Shown: positions 33,918-44,448 of the stretch, one piece after another
How positions within the stretch are numbered: position 1 is the stretch's first letter
Layout of the letters: each line of letters starts with the position of its first letter
From: Zizania palustris
Taxonomy: Eukaryota > Streptophyta > Magnoliopsida > Poales > Poaceae
Length of the DNA: 64,000 nt
Direction of reading: 5' to 3'
Assembly (NCBI GenBank): GCA_019279435.1
Contig: JAAALK010000084.1
Coordinates: 11,922,916 to 11,986,915 of the forward strand
The notes under the pieces: model-generated
Seen by the model: the letters and a program-made list of their open reading frames with translations, nothing else
What the model was told of the DNA's origin: nothing
The model's database searches: none
Translations under genes and position numbers: made by a program

Positions 33918-36902
33918 TGTAACACCCCAAATTTTCAAATTAATAAAAATATTTTTTTAATCCAATTTCCTAAAATTTATTATTTTGGAAATACCTTTAA
34001 TACCCTCCTTTACCATTTTGAACCACAACATAGGTGAAATGGACAAACCGGGAGCTGAAACTTTTTATGTAGGATCCTAAGGCCAAGATATATTTTTGAG
34101 AATTTTTAAAAATTTTTACCAACCTTGGAAGTAGCCCTATTATTTTAAATCAATTTCTGTGATTATTTTTAATCAGAAAAGATTTTAAACAGTAATGGGC
34201 CTCCCTCCTCCCTTTCTTTCTATCCCGGCCGGCCCAGCCCATTACCTTCGCCCGCCTCGGACTGACAACCCGACCCCACCCGTCAGTGACCCCCTCTCGT
34301 CTCGCGCGCGTGCCCGACACCCCGGTCCCACCTATCGGCGCCAACCGTCCCCTCTCACGCCCGAGCCCGGCCCCACCCATCAGCCGCCACCCTCACTCGC
34401 TCGCCGTCACCGGAGCCCCTCTCCATCGACGCTGACCGCACCTCCGTAACCACTAAGGCCATCCCGACCTCGGCCACCCTTCCGTCGACGCCGAACCCCG
34501 CCGGATCGCCGTCGCCGCCAAGGACCCGAACACCTTCACTGCCTCCGCTCATCGCCGGCCTCGCTTCGTCGACCATTCAGTCACCGCAAGGGTACCCTCA
34601 TGATCCCCTAGTCGTCCTCTTTCCGTTTTAGGCCTTAGGCACGACCGTCGTCGCTCGCCGTCGCCGGAGAAGACGACCAGCACGGGTCGAGTACACGTGC
34701 CGTGTCGGATTTGATCCTGGCCATGCGATCTGGATCTAACGGTACTGATTAAATCCCATGTGCGGTTTAATCTGTGCCGTCGGATCTGAGCGAAGGGGTA
34801 TGTTTTAATCTCGCACGCCCGTTAGTTTTAAAAACCCACGTTTAATCTGGAGCGTCCATCGTGTATCGGTTCAATGTTTTAATCCTGGCCGTCCACATCA
34901 CTTTAACTCCCTCGCCTTGCCCTCGCGCGTTGGATCTAGATCCAATGGTGTAGATCGATCCGGCGCACGCGCACAGTGCGTGGGTTCACCGTGGGCTTGG
35001 CTCACTATGGACCCGAGGCGTTTTAAATTTAAAAAAAAATCTAGAAATTGTTTTAAACTTGTAAAATTCATATCTAGCACATTTGAACTCCAAAAATTAT
35101 CATTTCAATTCCAGAAGTTTTGTAATTTTATTCTCTACACATTAGTTCAATAAAAACAGTATGTTTACTTTGGATTTTTCATGCTTATTTAAATAAGTAT
35201 TCAAATGCCCTTAGGATAAAAATGTAAATTTGATTATTTAAATTTCAGTAAAGCTTATATTCATTTATTTCCTATTAATATGATGAAACCGCTTAGTTTT
35301 CTCTAAACCTTTCATTTTAAATTAATTAGAAAGCTTAAAAGAGATATTTTCACCATTTAAAATCCCTTTTAGAAAGGGCCATATTTCTTTATAGTTCCTT
35401 TTAAAATTATTTATAAAATATATTTCAGAAACATAATGACTTGGTTTCTTTTAAATTAAACCAATTTAAGCCTATGTGCCTGTTGTGTGACTTTTGGATT
35501 GTTTAATTGAATGTTACGTTTAATTTATTTATATCGAGAAGACTACGACGCCGCCGAGGAGCCGGAGTACTTTCCCGAAGTTCCTCCCTCCCCTTTCGCT
35601 GAACAAGGCAAGTCACCAAACAACATTTTTGAGCATATTGAACCCATGTTTTGTTAAACTATCACTAAAACACATAGGTTATACATGCATTAGTCCAATA
35701 AAAACCCTTACAATATATTTATTTAGGATCCCCCGACCTTGATGTGCAACCAAAGCCATGCTATCTCTCCTAACCTCCTTGTCACCATATGATTAGTATT
35801 ATTAGCTAGTGTCCAATGTATTGACACGATCGCTATAGGATAAAAATTAGTCGTAGGAAAATGGTTCTACTATATGATCCCCGTTACTTCTTATCCTTGG
35901 AATTCTGTTGGTGATGAGTTGTGGTTGTGAGTGAATGCATGGTGGGTTCCGGGTGCAAGCTAGGGCATTGGTCGGTAGCACCCGAGGCACTATAAGGACC
36001 GGTCTGCGGGATCCGTTGCAATACACTTCCGTACTAACCACAAGTCTAGTGGGTAAGTCCTAACTAAGGTATGGAGTGTTCCAAACCGAGGCCAACATTT
36101 GGAGATGGGTCAAGCAGCACCTGCGGGTGGCTTATACTGACGTGGCGCAAAAGGGGGTGCGACGTTAGCCGGGATGCGGCCCGGCGCGCCGGCGAAACCT
36201 AGAGCGGGTGGTTATCGCTTGGAGCATTTCATGCCGAGGTTTTGGCACGAGTTCCCGTGGTATGGGTCATCTCGTTTGGGATGAGTGCGTGCCTTGTGGG
36301 TACAGTAGTACATCTCTGATCAGAGTCATAAATCTTTTCAAAAAGCCGAGCCCACGGTCAAGGGCGGGTTGCGTGACATCCCACAGTTAGTTTACTTTTG
36401 GAATGTATGTGCATGATGGTTTGACATGTAAGGACTATTGTGCGAGGAGGTAAAACGTACTCCTCGAGTTAGATGATATTATTAATGTTCTTGTTTACAT
36501 TTCCGCATGATTAAATTTCACTACACTAAATGCAACAACTGAAAATGTACTTTTCCGTACTATTAGCCATTATCCTTCCTTTGTTACTACCTTGCATTAT
36601 TACTTGCATTTGCGGTGGCTTGTTGAGTACTTTTTGTACTCATACCCGTTGAACACCTCAGAGGATGCCTACTATGAAGACAATCTAGAGTAGCGACCCA
36701 GTCAAGCAGAAAGATCTTGAAGAAGGCATTCGTCATGCTGTTTACTTTTATTATTATTTTTATTTAACTCTGATGTAATAAATATGGTATGAGTACCATG
36801 AATATTGTCGTATGTACGATTGTCGCATGATGAACCTCTTGTATTATTGTTTTTCGCATGAAATTCAACAATGTTCCGATTTCGGTAAATCGGGGTGCCA
36901 CA
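33918..36902 (+). repeat. 3' LTR of the plus Tekay-like element
   Basis: The 2985-bp LTR runs from TGTAACACCCC to GGGGTGCCACA. Relative to the 5' LTR it lacks 423 bp (the equivalent of 228-650) and keeps about 50 bp near 36510 that the 5' copy lost. No protein-family match is seen in its open frames. Confidence 0.95.
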
Positions 36903-37711
36903 AACAGTCTCGCCGAAGGGTGTTCTGGTGACCTCCGAAACCAAACTCTTAGCTCCGGACACCTTTGACGAAGTAGCTCCGAATGTGGAAACCTACAACA
37001 AAGTGGATTCGAAGTACCAATTCGGCCTGAGGACCGAATTCTGCTAAGTGTTGCACTAGTAGCGAAGGTAGCAATCTATTACGCAGATTAGCGGATACTT
37101 CACACACGAAGTAACATGGCGATAGCAATCTATTATGTAGATTAACAGATACTTCATAGGCAAAGTAACAAGGCGATAGCAATCTATTACACAAATTAGC
37201 GGACACTTCACAAGAAAAGTAACAAGGATTACCACTGTTCCGAAGTGGCCGTTGGAGGGCTTTCAGGCAAACCAACGAAGAGTACAGAAAAGTAAAGATA
37301 AAGTAAATGCGATTCAAAGGTAGGATTTGTGGTTTATTTTTGTCGGGGGGCTCTGAACTGGCTTTGCCTCTAATCTTATAGGGTAGAGACCTCTAATCTA
37401 ATCTGCTATAATTTGGCTGAATAGAGATAAACACTTAGACAGAATTGGGTCCAACTCTATCTCTACACGAAGTGGGCCTTCAGCTAGGCCCGTCAAAGCC
37501 TACTCCTCGGGCCGAAGCTTCGGTGGCGTGGGCCTCCGAAGACCTCTTGGCCGAAGGCTTAGGGCTGGCTGGAAGCTTCCAGAGCCTGTAGCCCAATGGT
37601 CCTTCGGCCCTATAGGGCTTCGGCCTAACCCGGGATATGTGTGTTTTTGGCCCAAATTACCAAAATTGATATTTTGACAATCTTAACCATTGATGCCATT
37701 TTTTGCTATCA
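36903..37711 (-). repeat. 3' LTR of the Tat-like element, visible part
   Basis: It matches 44977-45786 of the 5' LTR and ends, in plus orientation, TTTTGCTATCA. It contains three copies of a 54-bp unit starting at 37071, 37125 and 37179. Confidence 0.9.
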
Positions 37712-37717
37712 ACACAT

Positions 37718-37730
37718 GCCCCTGCCTTTT
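37718..37730 (-). other. Polypurine tract of the Tat-like element
   Basis: The minus strand reads AAAAGGCAGGGGC a few bases outside the 3' LTR. Confidence 0.78.
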
Positions 37731-37800
37731 AGTGAACTAAGTGAACCAAAAGCACAACGAGCTAAAGACGATACCTTCCATATCGGCCTTTCGACATCCT

Positions 37801-38235
37801 TTAAGCTGTTTGCCACACACTTGGGAAATACCTTTTCAAGTATCTACCATTCAAAGCTCTTCGAAACCGCTCTCCCTGCAGAGATTCTAACACATATGCA
37901 TTGCTAGGATCAATTTCGGCTATTTTGAAAGGGCCTTCCCAACTAGGCGACCATTTACCAAATTTGGGACTCTTAGTGCCTAATGGTAAAATCATCTTCC
38001 AAACCAAATCACCCACTTGAAATGATTTTGGTTTAACCTTCTTATTGTAGGCTTTAACTACTCTCCTCTTGTCTATTTCTAAGGCTTCTAAAGCCCTCAA
38101 TCTCTTATCGATCACTTCTTCTAGGTTGTCTTTCAAAAGAGTTTCATACTCGTCGACTGATAAGCCATCTTGCTTTAACACTCTTAAAGAGCCAAGATCC
38201 AATTCTACAGGTAGAACAACTTCTTGTCCATATAC
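37801..38235 (-). pseudogene. Tat-like integrase, C-terminal remnant
   Basis: The remnant begins near VYGQEVVLPVELDLGSL and runs through RVVKAYNKKVKPKSFQVGDLVWK and the SWEGPFKI region to a stop at 37801-37803. These are typical integrase C-terminal features: the linker after the core and a GPFKI strand. The zinc-binding module and the catalytic DDE core that should precede it are absent; in their place lies an unrelated GC-rich stretch (38236-38410). A protein made from this element could not integrate DNA. Confidence 0.88.
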
Positions 38236-38410
38236 CGGAGGGTCTGAACTCCCGAAAGCCCTCGCTGTCTCTGGTACTCTGGCTCGTGGGCTCCGGCGTG
38301 CCAGACTCTTCGGTGGGCGGAGCACTCTAGTCCCAGGACCTTGGCGCGTGGTAGCCTCCGGCAGTCGGAGGGGTCCGACCCAGAGGGTGCGCCTGCCCGA
38401 AGTCACTAGC
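38236..38410 (-). other. GC-rich filler replacing the integrase core
   Basis: About 175 bp lie between the second RNase H and the integrase tail. They stay open on the minus strand (LPEATTRQGPG, LARRSPRAR) but match no integrase motif, and base composition differs sharply from both sides. It could be filler DNA from a deletion or a captured fragment. Confidence 0.6.
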
Positions 38411-38455
38411 TTCGATAGTGAGACCAAACATCGGCTTCTCCTGTATAGAAAATTT

Positions 38456-38890
38456 TCATCTCCTGACTTGGTAACCAGATGCTTGCTGAGCCAAATCATT
38501 TGCAACCGAATTGGCCTCTCTTGAGACATGAGAAATTTTGAAGTCATCAAAAGTAGCAACTATGTCCAGGCACTTATCCATGTAGCTGTTTAGTAAGCCA
38601 TTATAACATTGCGCACTCTTAGCCACTTGCTGTACTACTAACAGGGAATCACCATGCGCATGAACATGTTTAATACCCATGGAATCTAACAATTCAAGCC
38701 CTAGCAGTAAAGCCTCGTATTCAGCTTGGTTGTTGTTAGAGGGAAATTCTAAGTGAGCTGAGGTTTTAAAGTGCGCTCCGCTAGGTGATATGAGGACCAC
38801 TCCAATACCTCGGCCATTTTTGCAAGCTGAACCATCAAAGTAAAGTTTCCACGGTATTACATCAATCAATGCAACATTATCGCTCCAACT
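38456..38890 (-). pseudogene. Second RNase H of the Tat-like element
   Basis: The domain reads WKLYFDGSACKNGRGIGVVLISP, then NNNQAEYEALLLGLELL, HGDSLLVVQQV, and SREANSVANDLAQQA. The Asp-Glu-Asp-Asp set expected for RNase H (FDGS, AEYEAL, HGDS, NSVAND) is present. It is entered by a frameshift just after the first RNase H region, near 38890-38900. In Tat/Ogre elements this extra domain lies between the first RNase H and integrase, as here. Confidence 0.9.
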
Positions 38891-38895
38891 GACGT

Positions 38896-39468
38896 CTATG
38901 TGGTGATTACTATAAAGTTGTCTACGATCTGGCCTTTCATAGCTCTTAGAGGTTCATAGGCCAAATCGTATTCAATCACAGCATAAGCCCACTTTCCGAT
39001 TCTTCCACTTAGAATCGTCTTTTGCAACATGTTTTTTATAACATCGGTTTGACAAACGACAACACATGTAGTAGGGAGAAGATAATGACACAATTTGGTA
39101 CACGCGTAGTAAAGTGACAAACACAAACATTCCACAAACGCGTACCTGGTTTCGGCGTCCAGCAGGCGGTGGCTCAAGAACGTGATGATGTACTCTTTTC
39201 CTTCTACCTCCTTGGTTAGCACGGCCCCAATTATGCTATCTTCAGCAGCGATGTACAGCCGGAACAGAGTCCCGGCTTTGGGTGCTCTCACCACGGGCGG
39301 CGATGATAAGCACTCCTTGATTTTCTCAAAAGCGCTTTGTTGGCTTTCCCCCCAAGTGAACTCGGCCTCATTCTTTAGCCAGAGTATGTAGACAAAGGCA
39401 TCAATCTTTTCGGACAAGTTAGATATAAAGCGACGCAAATAATTCATCTTGCCTAGCAACTTTTGCAC
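38896..39468 (-). pseudogene. Tat-like RNase H and RT connection
   Basis: This 190-residue stretch runs from KLLGKMNYLRRFISNLSEKI, typical of the end of Gypsy RT, through ESQQSAFEKIKECLSSPPV into the first RNase H domain (LFRLYIAAEDSIIGAVL, SHRLLDAETRYAFVE). It is in frame with the RT segment and parted from it by a TAG at 39529-39531. The first catalytic Asp of this RNase H appears replaced (YIAAE), a common state in Tat elements whose second RNase H may take over. Confidence 0.88.
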
Positions 39469-39528
39469 ATGTTTTTTGCATGTCGGTGCCGTAACGTTTA
39501 TAATTTTCTCAAGCCTCTTAGGATCAAT

Positions 39529-40506
39529 CTATATGACTCTTTCATGAATCATGAAACCTAAGAACTTACCCGCCGACACGCCAAAAGCAAATTTGAGTGG
39601 GTTCATTTTTAAGCCATACTGTCGCATCCTATCAAAAGCAACTTTCAAATCGGCTAAATGGTTTCCCATAGCATCCGATTTGACCACAACGTCATCAATG
39701 TAAACTTCTAACATAACTCCTAGCAAGTCATGAAAGATCAAATTCATAGCACGCTGATATGTGGTGCCAGCATTTTTCAAGCCAAAAGTCATAACGACTG
39801 ACTCGAATAAACTAAAAAAACTAGGGCATCGAATGGTTGTCTTATAGACATCCTCTTCGGCCATAAAGATTTGATTGTAAACAACATTGCCATAAAGAAA
39901 ACTTAGTACCTTGTGTCCTGAAGCATCGTTGATTAGCATGTCGACTATCGACATTGGATATTCGTCCTTCGGAGCGGCCTTGTTTAGATCCCTGAAATCA
40001 ATACAGACTCGTATCTTGCCGCTCCCTTTCTTCTCTCCAGGCACAATGTTTGCGACCCATTCTACGTACCTCCATGGCCTAATAAATTCTACTTTGAGTA
40101 GTCACTATACCTCTTCTTTAACTCGGTCATAGACGACCATGTTAAAGAAACGAGGAGGTTGTTTATAAGGCCTAAATTTGGACTTGATAGGTAGCCGATG
40201 CTCCACGAGCTCGCGGCTTAGTCCCAGCATCTCGCTATACTCCCATACAAAACAATCGCCATACGACTGAAGCAACTTTATTACTTCGGCATTTTTATCA
40301 GGTTGTAAACGTTGGTTTACAAAAGTTGGCCTCGGGATGCTACCATCACCTATGTCAACTTCTTCTAAGGGATCAGCCGACGCAAAACCTTGTCCTAATT
40401 TATCTACTTCGCTAAATTCCCCGATGGTCTTGGCAATACCGTCTTTATTAGACCGATACTGCTCTACACAAGACTTTAGCAAATCCAGATTACTCTTGCT
40501 AGACAT
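39529..40506 (-). pseudogene. Tat-like reverse transcriptase
   Basis: Two open stretches in one frame (40105-40506 and 39529-40044) are parted by stops around 40100-40105. Landmarks are the pre-RT region ELVEHRLPIKSKFRPYKQPP, then VCIDFRDLNKAAPKDEYPM, VMTFGLKNAGTTYQRAMN and the catalytic EVYIDDVVVKS. Both catalytic aspartates are present. Codon-level spacing otherwise agrees with the family, so decay is by a few stops. Confidence 0.92.
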
Positions 40507-40689
40507 AAATACTAATACAAAACAGCAATGCTACACCTGCCGGCTTTACAGACACTGGTACAAAACATCCTCTGGACACGCTAACAAAATCATAATCCGA
40601 AAGATCTCTACCTGACAGACACTCTACCTTGTTGTGAACGGCGTCAACTGACACATCGGCCAATGCCACTTGGGCTGAAGTGTCTGTGG

Positions 40690-41186
40690 GTATGACTTAT
40701 ACTTCATCACCATCCCACTAAATTAGGCACTGGTGCAGAGTAGAGGGAATGCAGCAATTCGCGTGAATCTAGTCGCGCCCAAGCAGCATGCTATAATTAC
40801 CTTGTACATCGACGACGAAAAATGTTGTTGGCAACGTCTTGTTGCCCACTGTCAACTCCATGGAGAGCATGCCCTTGGCCTCGAAACTCTCGCCGTTGAA
40901 GCCGTTGAGCATCAAGTTGGTTTTTCTTCAGATCGTCATCATCCCTGCCAAGCTTCTTCAACAGCGAGTAAGGCATTAGATTAACTGTGGCACCACCGTC
41001 GACAAGCATTCGGGAAATAGGCTTTCCTTCAATGTGACCTCTAACGTAGATAGGCTTCAGATAGCGAGCCGAGTCCTCGGGCTTCTCAAAAACAGCATTG
41101 CGCGGGCCGAGGTTCAACTGAGCAACCTCGACCTCATCCTGCAGCAGGGCAAACTCGGTGGGCATCGTGGCAACGTTGATGTCCAT
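40690..41186 (-). pseudogene. Tat-like aspartic protease
   Basis: The active-site motif is LVDGGATVNLMP in GKPISRMLVDGG, the form usual for the Tat/Athila group. One extra A in an A-run near 40920 on the minus strand throws the frame off after LKK; in the next frame the reading goes on (LMLNGFNGESFEAKGML, ELTVGNK, FVVDVQGNYSMLLGRD) to about 40690 with two stops, one probably a former Trp codon after LLGRD. The protease would cut the Gag-Pol precursor. Confidence 0.85.
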
Positions 41187-42085
41187 CGCTTGGGGTGCAG
41201 GCCCTCGGAGACAGGCGAGTAGTCATCGTCGTCGTCGCTCGGACTAGGAGCTGGGTTGGTCATCTCAATCGGTTTCATCCTCCATACATGTCTTGTAGTT
41301 GGTTGATGACAGATTTCTTCAAAAATAGCATCGCGCTCGTCCTTGGCTTTCTTCTCGCGCATCTCCTATGCCCGTAGTCGTTAAAGATGTCTCTTTTGTG
41401 ATTTGGACATGCCTGGAGATGCCCAAGATGGTTGTGGCTTGGTGCCTGGTGCCGCTGCCTTGTTCTTGTCAACTTTAGCCGACGTGGTCCTGCCCACCTC
41501 GGCCTCGTGCACTCTGTATCTGGAGGGGCCTTTGCTGTTGACCCTGGCAGTCGGACCGACCTTGTTCGGTCGATCGGACTAGGCTCCGGTGTGGGCTTTG
41601 GCTGAAGCATGGGACTTACCTCCGTCAGACTTCAGCGAAGGGGCCTTCGGGATTGGGACTTCCTAAGACCCTATTCAGACTGTGATAGCTTCAGACTCCC
41701 TGTCCTCGGCCTCTCCGCGCCTGTATTCTTCGACATCGCTCTGCACGGGCTGATTCGGAGGTACCACGGACAGCCTGTGGATGATGCCTCCCTCCGCTGT
41801 GTCTGTTTGTCCCTGCCATTCATAATACTCCGAAGGAAAAAAAGGCATAGTGTTAAGTTGTGGAGGGTACTCCGGCTGTGATACATACGGAGCCCACGGA
41901 GTCCCTGCCTAGTTGTACGGCGGAGGCATCAGCGGCTCCAGTGCCCTCGCCCACTGTGAGCCGAACCCGTTACCCGGGGGGTTCGGTAGAGTCGATGGTG
42001 TCTCGGACCATATCAGTGAGGGGTCCTGCCAGGCCAGAGGTACATTCAGCCAATGCAGGCCGAAGCCTCCTATCAAAGGGTTTGT

Positions 42086-42316
42086 CTAGAGTGGTGCGGG
42101 GTTAGGCCATTGGGGGGCGAACTCGCTCCGCATGGGGTTCTGCCACTGGGGTTCGAAGCTACTGTACGGGGGGTTCGACCATTGAGGTCTGAAGCCACCG
42201 TACGGAGTGTTAGGCCACTGTGGCTCGAAGTCCCCATGCGGAGGGTCCGGCCATTGTGGTCTGAAACCATGACGAGGAGGGCTCAACCCTATGGTCCAAA
42301 GCCACCCTCCGAACAC
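42086..42316 (-). pseudogene. Pro/Trp-rich repeat region between gag and protease
   Basis: An open stretch on the minus strand contains five copies of a 12-residue unit, such as FRPQWPDPPHGD and FEPQWPNTPYGG, that is a 36-bp DNA repeat. It lies between gag and protease of the Tat-like element. A frame change separates it from the segment 42289-42690. No domain is recognised; it may be a flexible spacer. Confidence 0.75.
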
Positions 42317-44411
42317 CTTGGGCCCTTCGGCTGAGTTAGTTCTTTAGGGCAAGGGTCTGCTTCCTTGGCTTTTCTTTGATGCTTGTTCAACAGAATCTTG
42401 TATGTTACCTTCGGCTTCTTGCGAGATTTAGCTGAAGAGAGGCTAATGTTTTGTTTCCACACTCCCACCTCGGGGTTCTTAGGTATGAGTGTGCACGTGC
42501 GTGGTTCTCCAACGATTATCGCCTTCCCTCTAATCGACTTGGCCTGTTCCGGCCGAATCAGTACCTTCTTCTTGCCGAGGTCGATGGCGTTGATAGGGAA
42601 AGGATTTTTGTCCAGCTTCATCTTTGATTGTGGTCTATTTTCAATCATCCTTCTATGGCCGATTGAACCTGCCATCGAAAAACATTGCAATCGTTAGTAT
42701 TATGTGAATGTGAATCATGCCACTTACAGTATGGATGTTTCTTCAATTCGTTGGCAGATGGAATGACTTGGCCTTTAGGCAACCTGAGAAGCTGGTTCTT
42801 TAAGAGAAAATCAAATATTTTATCACAATTAGTTATGTCAAATGAGTACATGACCTCACTAGGCCGATTCTTTCTGGGAGACGGCCGTAACTCGGAGCAT
42901 GTGATGGGTTTACTCTTAGCGTTCCAAGCCCATTCTGCCTCGTACATGTTGGCCAAATCTTCCTCTTCTGACTCCTCCTCATCAGATTGTTCCATGACGT
43001 GGATTTTAGCCCTAGGCTTGTTAAATGTCTTAATGAACTTTTTATCTTTGGCTCGGCCTTCCTGGACTACAGCCTGCTGCAAGACTTGGCTAACCTCTAA
43101 AAAGTTCTGGTTGTCTAATCTTTCTTTAAACTCGGAGCGCAACCCATTAAAAGCTAGTTCCACCAAAACCCTTTTTGAAATACTAAGACTGAAACATCGG
43201 TTTCTAGTATCCCTAAAACACTTGATGTACTCGGAGACGTTCTCGTTAGATTTCTGCCTAACCGATGTCAAGTGTGAAAGCCTAAGTTCTGTCTCACCCG
43301 TGTAAAAGTAGTCATGGAATGTTTGTTCCAATTCATCCCACGTCTGAACGGAGTTCGGCAGGAGCACCGAAAACCATGTGAAAGCGGTGCCGGATAGCGA
43401 GAGAGAAAATAGTCTAATTTTTAGAGCATCTGTCCCGCTAGCTTCTCCACACTGTGTTAAAAATTGACTAACATGCTCTAGTGTGGTTTTGCTACTCTTG
43501 CCATCGAACTTAGTGAATTCGGGGATTCTATAGCCGTGGGGTTAGGGTACTGTATCGAAATGATTGGGATATGGCTTACGGTAAACCCTAACCCGACCCC
43601 TAGGCACGAAGCAGGCGCATTCCCTAAATAGTGCGCAGATTCGCTCCTCTAGGTCATCATGGCCTGCTACCTGCGCCCGTCTCTCATGCGAAGACGCGAC
43701 ACGCGATAGGATATCGGCGTGTCAGCCATGGGCCTCTTCCCTATGTGCTAGCTGTATGACGTGCTTGAGCCCAGGTGCCTGTGCATGTGGCATGGGCAGC
43801 GTGGGCAAGGCTGGTACCGGTGCAGGTGGTGGTGGTGCATGGTACACGGTGCTAGTTTGGTAGTAAGCATAATGACTAGTCTCGGCCACGGGTGTTGAGG
43901 CTGGAGATGTAACGGTCTTGCCTGTGCTACCATCAGTTCCGCTGTACACATGATTTACCAGAGGTACACTAGCAATAGGGACTGGTGGTATGGCTTCAGT
44001 AAAGCCGAACCTTCTAAGAATCGCCTCTACTTGGGAGCTAACCGCCGAATCTAAATGGTTAGCTAGTGAAGCGCTAATGGCCTGATCTAGTGATGCGGCT
44101 ATTTTTTGCTCAATATCTAAAGAAGATAAACGAGGTGATACGGGTGTTACCTAGACCCGAGCAAGGTCAGGGGCGATGATGTCACACATGATGAAGCCCA
44201 CGCGTGTCTTGACATAGCCCCCAAGCATCATGTCTTGGAGTGCCTTCAACTTTGCCTCGAACTCTGCTCGGTCTTCTGCGGGAATATCTTCAAGAGTAGG
44301 TGTTAGGATGTTGCGGTTGTCGATATCCACGCCTCCTATGGTGTCCATCGGTGGTGTAGATGTAGTAGTCGTTGTAGATGTACCAGTGGCCGATGTAGAC
44401 GTACCCATCAT
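42289..44411 (-). pseudogene. Tat-like gag
   Basis: The likely start is the ATG at 44409-44411 (MGTSTSATGTST), giving a Thr-rich N-terminus. The same frame runs to 42645 with three stops (44151-44153, 43722-43724, 43542-43544). The capsid part shows PHGYRIPEFTKFDGKSSKTTLEHV, FSLSLSGTAFTWFS, TWDELEQTFHDYF and SVRQKSNENVSEYIKCFRDTRN, a Retrotrans_gag-type domain. An acidic stretch (SDEEESEEED) and a His/Cys segment (HPYCKWHDSHSHNTNDC) follow. A frameshift near 42645 leads into KNPFPINAIDLGKKKVLIRP, ending at 42289. Confidence 0.88.
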
Positions 44412-44421
44412 GTTGGCGTAG

Positions 44422-44443
44422 CTGATCCCCAGTAGAGTTGCCA
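44422..44443 (-). other. Primer binding site of the Tat-like element
   Basis: The minus strand reads TGGCAACTCTACTGGGGATC six bases inside the 5' LTR. Ogre/Tat elements commonly use a tRNA-Arg site of the type TGGCGACTC...GGGGA, which this resembles with substitutions. The tRNA identity is from memory of the group, not checked. Confidence 0.65.
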
Positions 44444-44448
44444 AAAAG

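Larger units (their letters stand above)
1..36902 (+). mobile_element. Tekay-like chromovirus Gypsy retrotransposon, plus strand, interrupted by three nested insertions
   Basis: The element shows the order LTR, Met-tRNA-type primer binding site, orf0, gag, protease, RT, RNase H, integrase, chromodomain, polypurine tract, LTR. Position 1 aligns with 34174 in the 3' LTR, so about 256 bp of the 5' LTR lie outside the window. Removing nested DNA (2871-18485, 19528-27085, 30561-32547 and one TSD copy each) leaves about 12 kb, close to the length of the minus-strand relative. The right flank AACAG (36903-36907) should be the TSD, with its partner outside the window. It landed in an LTR of the Tat-like element, since flanking sequence at 36903 matches 44977 onward. 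The clade call rests on chromodomain, LTR length and orf0, not on a tree. Confidence 0.93.

Noticed and set aside
38069..38524. 151-codon plus frame opposite the Tat-like integrase tail
   Set aside because: It is antisense to recognisable integrase and RNase H coding sequence.
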